DNA of 64,000 nt from Theocolax elegans (lineage: Eukaryota > Arthropoda > Insecta > Hymenoptera > Cerocephalidae): positions 23,067,365-23,131,364 of the forward strand of contig CM047431.1 in the NCBI GenBank assembly GCA_026168455.1, given 5' to 3'. Positions 21,191 through 32,580 of this stretch are shown here, piece after piece (position 1 is the first letter of the stretch; every line of letters begins with the position of its first letter). The translations under genes were made by a program, and so were the position numbers. The notes beneath the pieces are model-generated. The model was not told the DNA's origin. It saw only the letters and a list, made by a program, of their open reading frames with translations, and searched no databases.

Positions 21191-22554
21191 GCCACATCAT
21201 TTTCCATTTCAAATTATTATCAAAATATTTATTTATAAATAGACAAATATGTATATGTATACTGAAAGTGATTAATAGTAACAAGGAGACTTTGATCTAT
21301 AGCAAACAAATTTTTTTTAAATTGCAAATCATTTCCTGAAATGTAGGGGCAACTCTGGTTCTAATAAACTTTTCATAATTATTAAAGAAATAAAAAAGCT
21401 TAGTCAAAGTATTTTAGTTTCAACTATGCTTCAATGGAATAGGTTGAACAGCTCAAAAATTACGTTCCATTACAAAAATGACAAAACAATGACGAAAAAT
21501 CAATTAAAATAATATATTAAAAATTTATTTTACTTTTGAACTATTATAATTTATAAAGAATATTTTCAAATCCCTATTACGTTGTTGAAAAACTAATTGA
21601 TGAAGATAAAGTTAATTTACTTTTTTTTTAAATAAAAGGAATAAAACGTCAATATTTTGGCAATAATTTTTTTAATAATTTTTTTAGACATTTTTTAAAT
21701 TACCTTGCTTCCCGGTTGAAAATGAAATCCCATAAAAAATTTTTAATCAGATCTAATAAGTTTTTGCACCAGGAAATTCTTATAAAAACCAGTAAACAAG
21801 TTCTCAAGAAAATTATTTAAAAATTCACTTACTTTTTTAATATAAATATTTTATCCTAATTTATATAAAAAATGCTAGTGAAAGAATAAATTTAATTACG
21901 TTTTATATTAGCATTAACTAGCATTTTCAAGTAAATAATTAAATTTCATTATTCTACTGGAATTTTAAGGAAAATACAAATTAAATTTAACAATATTTTT
22001 ATTGAATCTACCTACATCTGCAATCAGAAAAAGCTATTTTAATACTCCAAATGACATACTTTATGAGTTAATATGCATGCGTTTATACCAATGACAAATT
22101 GAAAAAACCTCATATAAAACTATAAAAAAAATTTTTTATCGTACTTCATGTGGCTTTTGCACCCGGAGTTTGCGATAGAATGCTATACATTATTTAATAC
22201 GAATCGGAAAGAATAAGCTTATAACTATAGGCTTCATAATGAACACCTCATAAAATGCGATAAAAATAAATTTGTTTATAAGATTTTATAGGAATAAACG
22301 TGTAACATAAAAGAGAATAAAATAGTTTATCGGAGTATATCGGGTACACATTTATATTTAAATATTTTGTATTTATATTTACCGGGCATTATAAGGATTT
22401 GCCACCTTACACGTACTTATATATCACTGGTTTTTCACTCTAAAGCTTATAGTATTTTATAATGAAAAACCCGAACATGAATGAATTATCTATAGTTCTA
22501 TTTCAGGTAATACAAAATGATATATTCTTAGCTTTGTTTACAGACACACCGTTC
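21191..22554. other. AT-rich, no gene
   Basis: No coding frame. TTTTTGCACCAGGAA (about 21760) and TTTTGCACCCGGAGT (about 22153) are two copies of a short motif that recurs at about 24695, suggesting worn copies of one repeat. Confidence 0.4.
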
Positions 22555-22621
22555 ACCGCCGTCGCTGATTAGCCCTGGCAGCATAAATAGAGCGACGTTA
22601 AATAACATAAAAAAAAAAAAT
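22555..22621 (+). mobile_element. SINE tail fragment
   Basis: Matches the 3' part of the SINE at 4264-4475 (GCTGATTAGC to GCGACGTTAAATAAC) and ends in an A12 tract. The tRNA-like head is absent, as expected for a 5'-truncated insertion. Confidence 0.55.
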
Positions 22622-22859
22622 ATTCTTAACAAGTGGATTTCTATCGGGATTTTAACAGTTATTGTCTTATAGAGCATACAAAAATATAAGGTTAAATATG
22701 GCGTTTCACAATAACGCCAAGTAACGGCTATATGACCTTACCAGCATATTTCAATATTATATAACAACTTACCTGGTACCTTTATAGGGATTTATGACGA
22801 TCGACGTATGAAATGGGCGGCTTGCCTAACGCATCGTACCTGGCTTTACCAGTCAAAAA

Positions 22860-23632
22860 GTAACCGCTATTGAATCGCTTATCGCATTTTATGAGGTATT
22901 GCTGTATTTACTATTTACAACGAATAGGCATGTATCTGGATTTCAAATAATTAAAGATTTTTCATGATTGCAATTTATCGGGTTGAATAGGACAGTTCAC
23001 TATAAAGTCGAGCATTATTTATCCGAATCTATCGGTATATTCTAATATTGTCAAGCAACCTAAGTGATTCGTTCATAGGGTTTAATCAGTATTGTCACAT
23101 AAATCAGCGGTTTGAATACAGGATCTTATCGGTTGAGCCTGTCGTAGAAGCAACCACTATTGAATCGTTTATTGTATTTTATGAGGTATTGCTGCATTTA
23201 CTAATTACAACGAATAGGCATGTATCTGGATTACAAATAATTAATGATTTTTCATGATTGCAATTTATCAGGTTAAATAGGAAATTTCACTATAAAGTCG
23301 AGCATTATTTATCCGAATCTACCGGTATATTCTAATATTGTCAAGCAACCTAAGTGATTCGTTTATAGGGTTCAATCAGTATTGTCACATAAATCAGCGG
23401 TTTGATTACAGCATCTTATCGGTTACGCCTGTCGTAGAAGCAACCGCTATTGAATCGTTTATCGTATTTTATGAGGTATTGCTGTATTTTCTATTTACAA
23501 CCAATAGGCATGTATCTGGATTTTAAATAATTAAAGATTTTTCATGATTGCAATTTATCGGGTTGAATAGGACATTTCACTATAAAGTCGAGCATTATTT
23601 ATCCGAATTTACCGGTATATTCAAATTCGCCC
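22860..23632. repeat. 290-bp tandem repeat, about 2.7 copies
   Basis: The same sequence recurs with period 290 (for example 23048 and 23338, and a partial copy starting about 22860). Copies differ at a few per cent of sites. The 62-69 residue frames in it are the same repeat read twice. Confidence 0.85.
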
Positions 23633-25440
23633 ACGTAAAAAAAATTTATAAAGTATTTATAAAACTTGTATAAAATGGATTGTATACAATTTGTATAAAA
23701 AATTGGTCTTATAAAAACTTTATAAAATTTTTATAAAAAGATTGGCTTTCATAAAAACTATATTTTTATTAAATTTTTAAATAAATACCACACTTTAAAG
23801 CACATTTTAAAGGAATTTACATACAAAAACGCGGTCACTTTAGGCTCAATATAAAGTGAAACATTTTAAAATAGAAAAAGATAAATAATAAAGTAATTAA
23901 AAACGTTCGAGATAAGTTTTATAGGATGGGAAAAGTTTGTGAACTTTGGGAAACGTATTGCGCAACTTAGGAAAAGTTTGTGAAAATTGGGAAAAATTTT
24001 GCAAAACTTTAATGTTAAAGTTTTGGGAATAAACATATATAACCTTAAAAACAGGACTGCAAATTCATCAGCTGGCACCGGTGGCGATGGGTGACTCGTA
24101 CCGACGCTTCTACGCACGGAGAAGCTGTTGATCGCACCTTTAAAATCGTCTAACCTGCAACAAAAATATTACAAAAACACAAAGTATCTAATGTACTCAA
24201 TCGCTAAGTTTTTAAAAATCAAGAGAAAGGAGGACTTATCTGATCAAAAGTGTAGACGGAGTTGAATCTTCAGGTCTCAATATTCCGGCTCTCCCCTCAC
24301 CGAGACCGAATTTTAAATTCTCAAAATCGATAATATTCCATGCTGTCAATTGACGCACCACATATATCTAGGTTAAAAGTACGACTTCCGAGACGAATTT
24401 ATACATGCCTATTTGGTATAAATAATAAATACGGAATTGCTTGGTAGAATGGGATTAGCAATTTGATTAAGAATTGTTATTACTGGAGCAGCCGGTAGTA
24501 ACGGATAGGTCGTATGCCCAATACCTGCGTCGATCCTCGTAAAACCTTATAAAAGATGTCTCAGCTCATACGATCCGGTAAACGAACCGCCCATTTATTT
24601 TGTTGATCATCATATTGTACTATAAAATGTTTTTTTCTTTTGTAAGGTTTATCTTATAAAATACTATAAGCATTTATTGTATAGTATGGTATGAAGTTTT
24701 TGCACCCGGAATTCCTTATAGACTCGAATTATAAACCTACTATTAGAAAGCAAAAAAAGATATAAACATATACAGTATTTCTATGATAAGAGCTTATTAA
24801 ATTTTTTATCGGGAAATGTGTATGAACTATAATCTTTTCATAGTCATTTCTTTTATTATAGAACCCGATTAATATTTTCTTGGATGCACTTGTGTAATTC
24901 ATGTAGTAAAACATCTATACAGGCTTATAATTTTTCAATCAATTTATTACGATATATGCCGATTCTGAATTCATATTGGTAAAGTGAATAGATTTCTATA
25001 AATAATTAAATGAGCATATCTCTATAAAAGCCTATAAATTTATTAGTCTCATAGAAACTGATATATCTTTTACCAGGTAAAACTTATAAAAACTAAATTT
25101 CGGAACTTGTGATTCGTAGCTGTGAGGATTTCATTATAGGTACCAATAAAAAAGAAATCGCCCGATATATTACTATAAAATTTTTATCGGCACCCCGATT
25201 CAATGTGCCATTATTTTATCGGATTTTATAAGGTCTTTTCAACAGGGTATTTCTTAATAGTAGAAAATAGTGAGAATTTTCTATCGAATTAAGTATGGAA
25301 TTAATAAATATTTTTATTATATTCTATTGACTAGAATAAGCTAGCATTTACAGATATTTTAGAATGCATTTTTCATTAGTATTCAAGTTCTTTTTCCGCA
25401 AACATGGTATTTTATTCCACTGGTTCTTATTAGCATAAAA
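23633..25440. other. AT-rich repeat field, no gene
   Basis: TATAAAA-type repeats at 23640-23770, the GCACCCGGAATT motif at about 24695, and near the right edge (25400-25440) a stretch similar to 35690-35745 of the PLE region. No protein-coding signal. Confidence 0.4.
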
Positions 25441-26205
25441 CAATAAAATAATAACAATTCAGAACCGTTAAAATAATAGTCTCATTTACACGATCGGCCG
25501 CGTAGTAATAATACGACTATAATAAGCCGTATAGGCGGAGGCGGCGGTAATCTTCACTTAGCGAAACGCGAGAAAAAGGGGTAAACAACTAAATAAGCAA
25601 TAATGCAATATTCAATTAATAACAAAAATAAATGTATTCGGGAAAAAAGTAATACAGGCGCGTCGCAGCGCGCGAAACGCAGGTCGATGTATACGCGAAA
25701 TAAATAAAGAGAGAAAGAGAGAAAGAGAGACTACAAAACTGGCACTTACAGTGCGTGAGCCGCGATCGATGATTAAACAACCAGGCGAAGTCTGCGTAGT
25801 CGCTACCCTTTAGCTTCCTGGGCTGCGTCGTCGCCAAACAAACTAATGTAACTCCACTGGATCACCAGCACAGCACCAGGATCACAAGCACGGGGCGATC
25901 AAAATATGGAGAGAACAAATAACAAGGTTTCTCACGACGGTTGAGAATAATCACACGACGGTTGAATTTGATCTCTCGGCGGTTGAGATTAGCCTCTCGA
26001 CGGTTGAGTCTAGTCTAAGCACTTACGAACCGAAAACTCTCTCTCTCTCTTTCCCTACTTTTACCTTTACGAAGGTCCTCGAAAATCGCCGAAAATCGTC
26101 GAACGTCGACCTGTAACATCTGTAAAGATTAATACACAGGCTAGGCAGAGAGAGAGAATGTAACGAGCAATGTAATATAATTAAATATTACATTGAGTCG
26201 TTACA
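25441..26205 (-). mobile_element. 3' LTR of the 26-34 kb Gypsy element
   Basis: About 98% like 33584-34352 by eye (roughly 14 differences). It ends at CGTTACA at 26205, complementary to the TGTAACG start. The other end lacks the first 30 or so bases present in the 5' LTR and joins unrelated repeat DNA. It contains four copies of a 22-bp GGTTGAG-type unit (25935-26020) and a GA microsatellite. Confidence 0.9.
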
Positions 26206-26218
26206 CTCCCCCCTTCCA
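26206..26218 (-). promoter_or_regulatory. Polypurine tract
   Basis: Minus strand reads GGAAGGGGGGAG directly before the 3' LTR start TGTAACG. This primes plus-strand synthesis in LTR elements. Confidence 0.85.
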
Positions 26219-26413
26219 GACGCTGGGTAGCCGAAGACGTACCAGCTCTGCATTTCTACTCTCTCTCTCTAGGCCAGAAGACAAAATGAAAAAGATAATT
26301 AACATAAATAATATTTTATAAATAACTAAAGTAAAGCCTAATATGAGCTCTTCTCTCTTTATTGTAACAAGCGACTTGCGCAGTTCATCAGATATAATTC
26401 TGGAACAGGAAAT

Positions 26414-28075
26414 TTACGGTTTGCGCGACCGAGTGCGTCGTTCGATCGTTTCCACCGGGGATACGGGCCTGTTTTTCACCCCTTTCGGTCTTCCGCGCCT
26501 ATTTTCCGTCGTCGAAGGATTCGCGTGTACATTAGCGTTCGCCTTCAATCGCTCGTTAGAAGGGGCACGATCAACCGCGGTCATACGACTAACAATTACC
26601 CGAGTTTTGCGCGGCCTACCTCGCTTACGCAGTGCGTTCGCGCTCACAGGATCATTATCGTTGGACTCGTCGCTAGCTCTTCGCTCTGCGTTTAATCCCT
26701 CGCTGTCCCTCGTCGCATCCTCTCGATTTAATTTACTCTCCTCAGTTACGTCTGTCTGGTCTTCATAATACGGTTTCAGGTCATTGATGTGGCATTTACC
26801 TGCTTCTTTTCCATCATTACTGATGAGCTCCACCACGTTTGAGCCGAGTAACGCCGGAACAATAAAAGGTCCGATGTACTTCGGAGCTAGCTTAGCAGCT
26901 ATGCCTTGGGCAGCGGACGAAAGTATACGATTCCGCTTAGAAACTTTTTGTCCCACGGCAAATTGTACATCGCGGCGTTTTGAATTATAATATTCGGCCT
27001 GACGGGCTTGTGCGCATGTCGCTCGTTCAGCAGCTTGAGCTTGCAGCTCTGGCAACGTTTGCATACGCTGTTGCCAATTTTGAACAGCTGCTGCGGCTTC
27101 GCTGTCGGCGACGGCTTGATCTTCTGTTTTCCGCAAGCTTTCCGGCGGAACAGGGTTTCTTCCCATATTTAGGAAAGCAGGACTTGCGCCGGTAGAATCT
27201 TTCACGGCGGTATTATACGCGAACATGAGCTCAGAGATGTGAGCGTCCCATGTTTTATGATTCGCCTCGATAAACGAAGTAATCATCGTTTTTATCGTGC
27301 GATTAACGCGTTCTACGGGATTCGCCTGTGCATGGTAAGGCGGAATCGTAGTATGAACCACGCCGTGTTCAGCTAAGAATTGCTTCATAGCAGCATTCTT
27401 AAACTCCGTGCCATTGTCGGAATGAAAAACATCAGGCACGCCGAAACGCAAGAAAACGCGCTCATTCACCTCGCGCCGAATGGTATGCGAGTTCGCTTTC
27501 CGTATAGGGATACACTCTATCCAACGAGTGGATAAGTCCATGAATATTAAAAGATATTCAAATCCATGCGAAGAACGCGGAAACGGTCCCATGATATCAC
27601 CTGCAACGGTTTCCCATGGACGCGAAATAACACGTTTTCCCATGAAACCCGCAGGAGCCTGCTGTGGCACTTTACATTGCTGGCAAGTCGAGCAATTCCG
27701 CACAAATTCGGCGATGTCTTTAAGCATCGCAGGCCAATAATAGTATCGCGCTATCCGCTGATACGTTTTGTTTCGGCCAAGATGTCCAGCAGTTGGCTCA
27801 TCATGATTCTCGCAGAGAACTTGTTGACGTTTCTCCTGCGGTACCGCCAGTTTCCAAGCGTCTTCGTCTTCAAAATAGTCATCTATGGAAGGGTCAGGCT
27901 TATAATGATATAATCTACCTCCAAGCACCTTCCAGTCTTGGTATTTTTCCGGATTTCCGCTGACATTTGCAAGTTTTTGCGTATACCACTCATCTTGAGT
28001 GTCGTACGGCAAACTCACTGTAGCGATGTCGCAATCCGAGTCATTTTCAAATGCGCGAGAGAGGGCATCAGGCAC
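26414..28075 (-). CDS. Gypsy Pol: integrase part
   Basis: A 553-codon open frame that continues pol after the RNase H domain. Its start is only the first in-frame Met; the true protein would continue from the RT frame. It shows the end of RNase H (PDALSRAF), an HHCC zinc finger (HDEPTAGHLGRNKTY, CSTCQQCK), and the DDE core with Asp in AGDIMGPF, Asp in HSDNGTEF and Glu in NPVERVNR. A GPY/F-like region (KLAPKYIGPF) and a basic tail with RKRGRPRKT and RRGRPKGVK follow; both are AT-hook-like. All catalytic residues are present with no internal stop. No env follows before the PPT. The break from the upstream pol frame is due to a 349-bp tandem duplication, not to decay of this part. Confidence 0.9.
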   Translation of the reverse strand: MPDALSRAFENDSDCDIATVSLPYDTQDEWYTQKLANVSGNPEKYQDWKVLGGRLYHYKPDPSIDDYFEDEDAWKLAVPQEKRQQVLCENHDEPTAGHLGRNKTYQRIARYYYWPAMLKDIAEFVRNCSTCQQCKVPQQAPAGFMGKRVISRPWETVAGDIMGPFPRSSHGFEYLLIFMDLSTRWIECIPIRKANSHTIRREVNERVFLRFGVPDVFHSDNGTEFKNAAMKQFLAEHGVVHTTIPPYHAQANPVERVNRTIKTMITSFIEANHKTWDAHISELMFAYNTAVKDSTGASPAFLNMGRNPVPPESLRKTEDQAVADSEAAAAVQNWQQRMQTLPELQAQAAERATCAQARQAEYYNSKRRDVQFAVGQKVSKRNRILSSAAQGIAAKLAPKYIGPFIVPALLGSNVVELISNDGKEAGKCHINDLKPYYEDQTDVTEESKLNREDATRDSEGLNAERRASDESNDNDPVSANALRKRGRPRKTRVIVSRMTAVDRAPSNERLKANANVHANPSTTENRRGRPKGVKNRPVSPVETIERRTRSRKP

Positions 28076-28672
28076 GACATTAAGAGATCCTTTGCGGTGC
28101 TCGATCTCATAATCGTAGCTTGCAGCTTAAGTGCCCAACGCGCTAAGCGTCCAGTAGGGTTACGCAAGTTTGCACAGACATTTTAAACTGCTGTGATCAG
28201 TTATCACCTTAAAACGATAACCCTCTACATATGAGCGGAATTTTTCCACGGCCCATAGTACAGCTAAGCACTCTCGTTCCGTAACCGAGTAGTTTGCGTT
28301 CCGCGGCGTTAACGTACGGACGGTTTTGCGTATACCACTCATCTTGAGTGTCGTACGGCAAACTCACTGTAGCGATGTCGCAATCCGAGTCATTTTCAAA
28401 TGCGCGAGAGAGGGCATCAGGCACGACATTAAGAGATCCTTTGCGGTGCTCGATCTCATAATCGTAGCTTTGCAGCTTAAGTGCCCAACGCGCTAAGCGT
28501 CCAGTAGGGTTACGCAAGTTGCACAGACATTTTAAACTGCTGTGATCAGTTATCACCTTAAAACGATAACCCTCTACATATGAGCGGAATTTTTCCACGG
28601 CCCATAGTACAGCTAAGCACTCTCGTTCCGTAACCGAGTAGTTGCGTTCCGCGGCGTTTAACGTACGACTGG
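27975..28672. repeat. 349-bp tandem duplication inside pol
   Basis: 27975-28323 and 28324-28672 are the same RNase H-coding stretch, offset 349 bp. The differences are single-base gains or losses in short runs (for example AGCTT/AGCTTT, AAGTTT/AAGTT). The duplication disrupts an otherwise long pol frame. Confidence 0.85.
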
Positions 28673-29282
28673 CGAAACTAAGTACTCGCTCTTCTCCGTC
28701 GATCGTTTGCGTCAAGACCGCTCCTAAGCCAGTGTCGCTAGCGTCAGTCTGAATGACAAATTGATGCTCGAAAGACGGTCTATGAAGAATTGGAGCAGAC
28801 GCGATCAACGCTTTAATTTGTTCAAAAGCGAACTGTTGCTCCTCACACCACTCAAATTTAACATTTTTCTTCGTTAATCTGGTGAGCGGTTCCGCAAGTG
28901 TCGCAAAATCCTCTAAAAACTTCCGATACCATGAAGCCATACCAAGGAAAGAGCGTAGCTTTTTGAGGTTAGTTGGCGCGGGATAATCCACGATCGGTGC
29001 TATCTTGTCCGGATCGGAGCGAAATCCATCGCGATTCACCAATACGCCAAGGTATTTAACCTCACTGCAGCAAAATTCGCTTTTATCACGGTTAATTGTA
29101 AGTCCGGCGTCGGCAACCCGCTTTAGGACATGCTCAAGCCATTTGAGATGCTCTTCGAATGTCTCGGTGACGATAATAACGTCATCGAGATACGAAAATG
29201 CGTACGGTTCCAATTCCGGGCCTATCACCCTATCAATGAGTTGCTGGAACGTAGCGGGCCCCCCCGCCACGCCGTACGGCAT
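28209..29282 (-). CDS. Gypsy Pol: reverse transcriptase and RNase H part
   Basis: A 357-codon frame continuing the RT that begins in the next upstream frame. It shows [17 protein letters not shown], the catalytic YLDD ([11 protein letters not shown]), the GYLVN-type thumb region (VKYLGVLVN), [14 protein letters not shown], and RNase H with [23 protein letters not shown] and TDHSSL. It ends with a chimeric tail after WYTQ where the 349-bp duplication begins. A 1-nt loss in a T run at about 29290 separates it from the protease/RT frame; restoring it would join LYGFTRMPYG. Otherwise the domain is intact. Confidence 0.9.
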   Translation of the reverse strand: MPYGVAGGPATFQQLIDRVIGPELEPYAFSYLDDVIIVTETFEEHLKWLEHVLKRVADAGLTINRDKSEFCCSEVKYLGVLVNRDGFRSDPDKIAPIVDYPAPTNLKKLRSFLGMASWYRKFLEDFATLAEPLTRLTKKNVKFEWCEEQQFAFEQIKALIASAPILHRPSFEHQFVIQTDASDTGLGAVLTQTIDGEERVLSFASRTLNAAERNYSVTERECLAVLWAVEKFRSYVEGYRFKVITDHSSLKCLCNLRNPTGRLARWALKLQSYDYEIEHRKGSLNVVPDALSRAFENDSDCDIATVSLPYDTQDEWYTQNRPYVNAAERKLLGYGTRVLSCTMGRGKIPLICRGLSF

Positions 29283-30406
29283 ACGAGTAAACCATATAAG
29301 CCTAAGCCAGGCACCGTGAAAGCTGTCAGATGTTCCGATCCCTTTTTCATCGGGATCTGATGGTATGCGCTACTTAAATCCAGCGTGCTTATGTAGCGTG
29401 CCCTTTGGAGTTTACGCAAAATAATCTCCATATAGGGAAGCGGATAAGCGCAGGTCTTCGAGACGGAATTGAGCTTTTGGTAGTCGATGCAGAATCTATA
29501 GGTACCGTTAGATTTCCGCACCATGACTACTGGGCTCGACCACTCGCTCGTCGACGGGCGAATTATCCCCGCGTCAAGCATTTGTTGTACTTGAGCGTGC
29601 ATCTCTTGCTCGATCTTCTGAGACACCGGATAATAGCGCTGTTTGATGGGACGCGAACCGCCCACATCAATTTCATGCTCAGCTAAGTTAGTACAGCCTA
29701 GCTTTGCATTCGGAGAAGTCAAACGCTTTTCCAAGAACTCATTGAGTTGTTTGCGTTGCGCTTCGTCAATATCTGCTAAGCCAACGGCAGCTAGCGAGCA
29801 GGCCTCACCAATGCCGATAGCAGACACTTCAAGCTGAATTGCGTCAGCCACGTTTTCAATCAGCAACTGATTTTCACGCGGCAACAAAACAGCGTTAAAC
29901 GCACGAATAAAATCGGCACCGAGTATACAATCGGCGTCAAGATCGCTCATTACTAAAACATCTAAGTAATGGCGTTCATTCGCTAAATCAAACGGCAGGT
30001 CTAAACGTCCAAGTATTGGAGCGCGTTGGCCGTTAGCGAGTCGTGCACCTGGTCCAATGTAAGGTGTTAACGGTTTTCCTATAGCTGATGCTATTTGCAA
30101 GCCTAAGGAATTAATAACCGTGCGAGCCGCCCCTGAATCGTACATAGCGCGTACGCGGAATCCACCGATTCCGATCTGCAACCACCAGCGAGTAGACTGC
30201 ACAGTTCCTTCCTCAACTGGCGTTCCAGCGAGAGAATCGCAAACACCTTTTTCCGCTGATTGTCTGTCAATTCCGACAGGCAAAAACGATGGCATTTTCT
30301 CCTTTTGCGCAATTACTGATGGAATTTCATCCACATCAGAGGTCTCACTAATAATTGGGGCGATAGGGACCTTACCTATTCGCCCCTTTTCTCGTTTCCC
30401 GAGCAC
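29225..30406 (-). CDS. Gypsy Pol: protease and RT fingers
   Basis: Begins in the -1 frame relative to gag with a 31-nt overlap. Retropepsin has the active-site DSG in AMYDSGAARTVI and a later CILGADF (G-A-D for the usual G-x-D). The RT N-terminus follows: TNLAEHEIDVGGSRPIKQR, VVMVRKSNGTYRFCIDYQKLN, then STLDLSSAYHQIPM with the first catalytic Asp, to FTVPGLGLY, where a 1-nt deletion throws it out of frame. It is made as a Gag-Pol fusion by -1 frameshifting in this family. Confidence 0.9.
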   Translation of the reverse strand: MLGKREKGRIGKVPIAPIISETSDVDEIPSVIAQKEKMPSFLPVGIDRQSAEKGVCDSLAGTPVEEGTVQSTRWWLQIGIGGFRVRAMYDSGAARTVINSLGLQIASAIGKPLTPYIGPGARLANGQRAPILGRLDLPFDLANERHYLDVLVMSDLDADCILGADFIRAFNAVLLPRENQLLIENVADAIQLEVSAIGIGEACSLAAVGLADIDEAQRKQLNEFLEKRLTSPNAKLGCTNLAEHEIDVGGSRPIKQRYYPVSQKIEQEMHAQVQQMLDAGIIRPSTSEWSSPVVMVRKSNGTYRFCIDYQKLNSVSKTCAYPLPYMEIILRKLQRARYISTLDLSSAYHQIPMKKGSEHLTAFTVPGLGLYGLLVCRTAWRGGPLRSSNSLIG

Positions 30407-32580
30407 TCAGGACAATCCGTCTTGATATACCCGGGCCAACCGCAGCGATAGCAGTATACACGCTCTTTGGGACCTGCTTTCTTATCGCGGTTGCGACTAC
30501 GCGCGGATTTTCCATTAGTAATGGATGATTTATTTTTACCATGATCCTTCCTCTCGGTACTAGTCACGCCAGATGGCTTATCAGAAGCATTCTTTGCTCC
30601 TTTCGGCGCACCTGGTTTATGGAAATTACGCGCGGTTTGACCTTTCTTATTGGCGGAATTCGCAAACGAATTCGCATATTTACTAAATCTCTCATCTAGC
30701 ATCTTCTCTAAGAGTTTGGCCAAATTTTCCATCGTAGGTTCTGCGATACTTGCTACTTTTACCGTAGCATCATCACTAGCAGCTTTTCCGCCCTTCTTAC
30801 CTCTGGTATCTGGCTGCTTATAAGCCACAGAAGGCAGAACGCTCTTTTCTGGCGGCGGAGGCGCGGGAAAATTCCGCTCTTCCTCGATAAGCTCTTCCGC
30901 CTGACGAGCTAGCTGCACAAGCCTATCGACGCTTGTAACTTTTTCTTTCGGAACTAACTTCCGAACAGACGGCCACATGTTAGCATACAACATGTCTAGC
31001 TGAAACTGCGTACTTGGAGGCGCATCCATTCTGCTAAATATGGTTAGCAAGCAGAAAATGTAATCACGAGCAGGCTCTTCTCTACCCTGCTTGCGTGCTT
31101 GCGCTTCCGCCATTAAGCGCTGCTGAAAGTTCTGCTCAACGCCATAACATCGTCGAGCAGCATTGCAAAAATCAGCCCAAGTATTCCAATCTTTCCGCGA
31201 TTGGCGATACCAATGTAGCGCTACGCCAGTTAACAGCTCCGAGAAAGCATTCAGTAAATCCGCGTCGGAAATATGCACTAACTTGCGACATTCTTCTAAG
31301 CGCTGAATAAATTCCTCGATGCTTTCGCGTTTTTCGCCGGAAAACTTAATATTCCACTGGCGAACTGTGCGACCTACGTCATGTGACTGTGTAGGCGCTC
31401 TCGTCCACATATTCGACAAGATTTGCGTAAGTTGATCGCTTGTAAATACAGGTACATTTTCCCCCCTTCCAGACTCTTGCCAATCCGCAGGAGCTGGCAG
31501 AGACGAAAACTGACGTATGTCGCGATATGTGGGAGTCGGAAAACACGGAGCGTTTGCGTTCAAACGTGGATCCGAATTAATTTCCGATTGTGTGTGCGTT
31601 GACGCTTGAGGTGTTTGCGCATACTTATCAGCTTCAAAATAACTTAAATTAAAAGTATCTTGAAAATTTACCCTTTTCCGCGTTTTCCGTTGCCATTCCG
31701 ACGCATTCGGCGTTTGCGCGGGAAGCTGTGTACTTGTTGCGAATTCCGCTAATCGCTGCTTCAACAGATTTAATTCTTTCTCTTGTTGTAATGCCAGCGA
31801 TTGCGCCTTCGACAACTCCAGTGCTATCCTCCTTGGAGTGTTAAGAACTTCACCATTTGCTAATTGTCATAAAACAGTGTCCGACATTGTTTTATCAATT
31901 TTTCCAGTACTAAATACTGTTTTTGGCAACGCACCTTTTGTTTGTGAAAACGTACTCGCTGCTTGTGTCGTCGAGTACGTAGTTGTGGTAGCGGTCGTAA
32001 TCTTCGCGGTCGATATGGTAGGAATCGGTCTTACCGGTATAGTCGTGCTAAGCGTTTTTGTCGAAGTCAATTCGAAATTTGGTTCAAAATTTTTTCCGGC
32101 CGCGTTTTCCATCGCATTATCCGCAAGGTTTCTCGCGATATTTCCCGCGTTAACCTCACTATGCTGTGATTCCGCATCGTAATCGGCATCTTGATTGTCA
32201 TTCGATTTTGAACTATTAGCAAGCGGAAAAAATTCGCTTTCATTCGCTTGATTTAAATTTTGAACTTGACGTTGCGCAATTTGAATTTGCGTTTCTTCTC
32301 TGAAATTCGTGCGTTTTAGAACGGTGCAGAGTCTTTGTTCGCGACGAGTCCGTACAGCTAAGTCGTTTTCTTCGTCAATTGATTCAACAAAATCCGCGGC
32401 TGTATAATCGCCGCGTAAACGCCTATATAACCTATCTACACGGATAAAGGGTGTACCGTCACGTGTCAATTCTAGCTGATCGAGGACGGAATCGAATTGA
32501 TCAGCTGTTAAATTCAAAATCCATCCTTGGATCTCGACTCCGTATGTTTGATCGAAATCACTCTCATTCATGCACGCCAT
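30376..32580 (-). CDS. Gypsy Gag with one in-frame TGA
   Basis: About 734 codons from ATG 32580, in a single frame apart from a TGA at 31869-31867 (VL-stop-QLANGE). The TGA may be a C-to-T change in a CGA codon. The N-terminal part is acidic and then Thr-rich. The C-terminal part holds a capsid-like helical region (WNIKFSGEKRESIEEFIQRL and LTGVALHWYRQS) and a Lys-rich linker, then a zinc knuckle CYRCGWPGYIKTDC in which Tyr replaces the metal-binding His. Both changes suggest recent inactivation. Confidence 0.85.
30394..30400 (-). promoter_or_regulatory. Programmed -1 frameshift slippery site GGGAAAC
   Basis: In the gag/pol overlap the minus strand reads TCG GGA AAC in the gag frame, i.e. G GGA AAC, a classical -1 slippery heptamer. 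Shifting here leads directly into the protease frame (GKREKGRIGK). A downstream structure was not checked. Confidence 0.7.

Noticed and set aside
22860..23632. CRISPR array
   Set aside because: Period is 290 bp with no short identical repeats and unique spacers; eukaryotic tandem repeat.
26822..26852. CTGATGAGCTCC in Gypsy pol as a hammerhead core
   Set aside because: No GAAA after a closing stem; coding sequence of integrase on the other strand.
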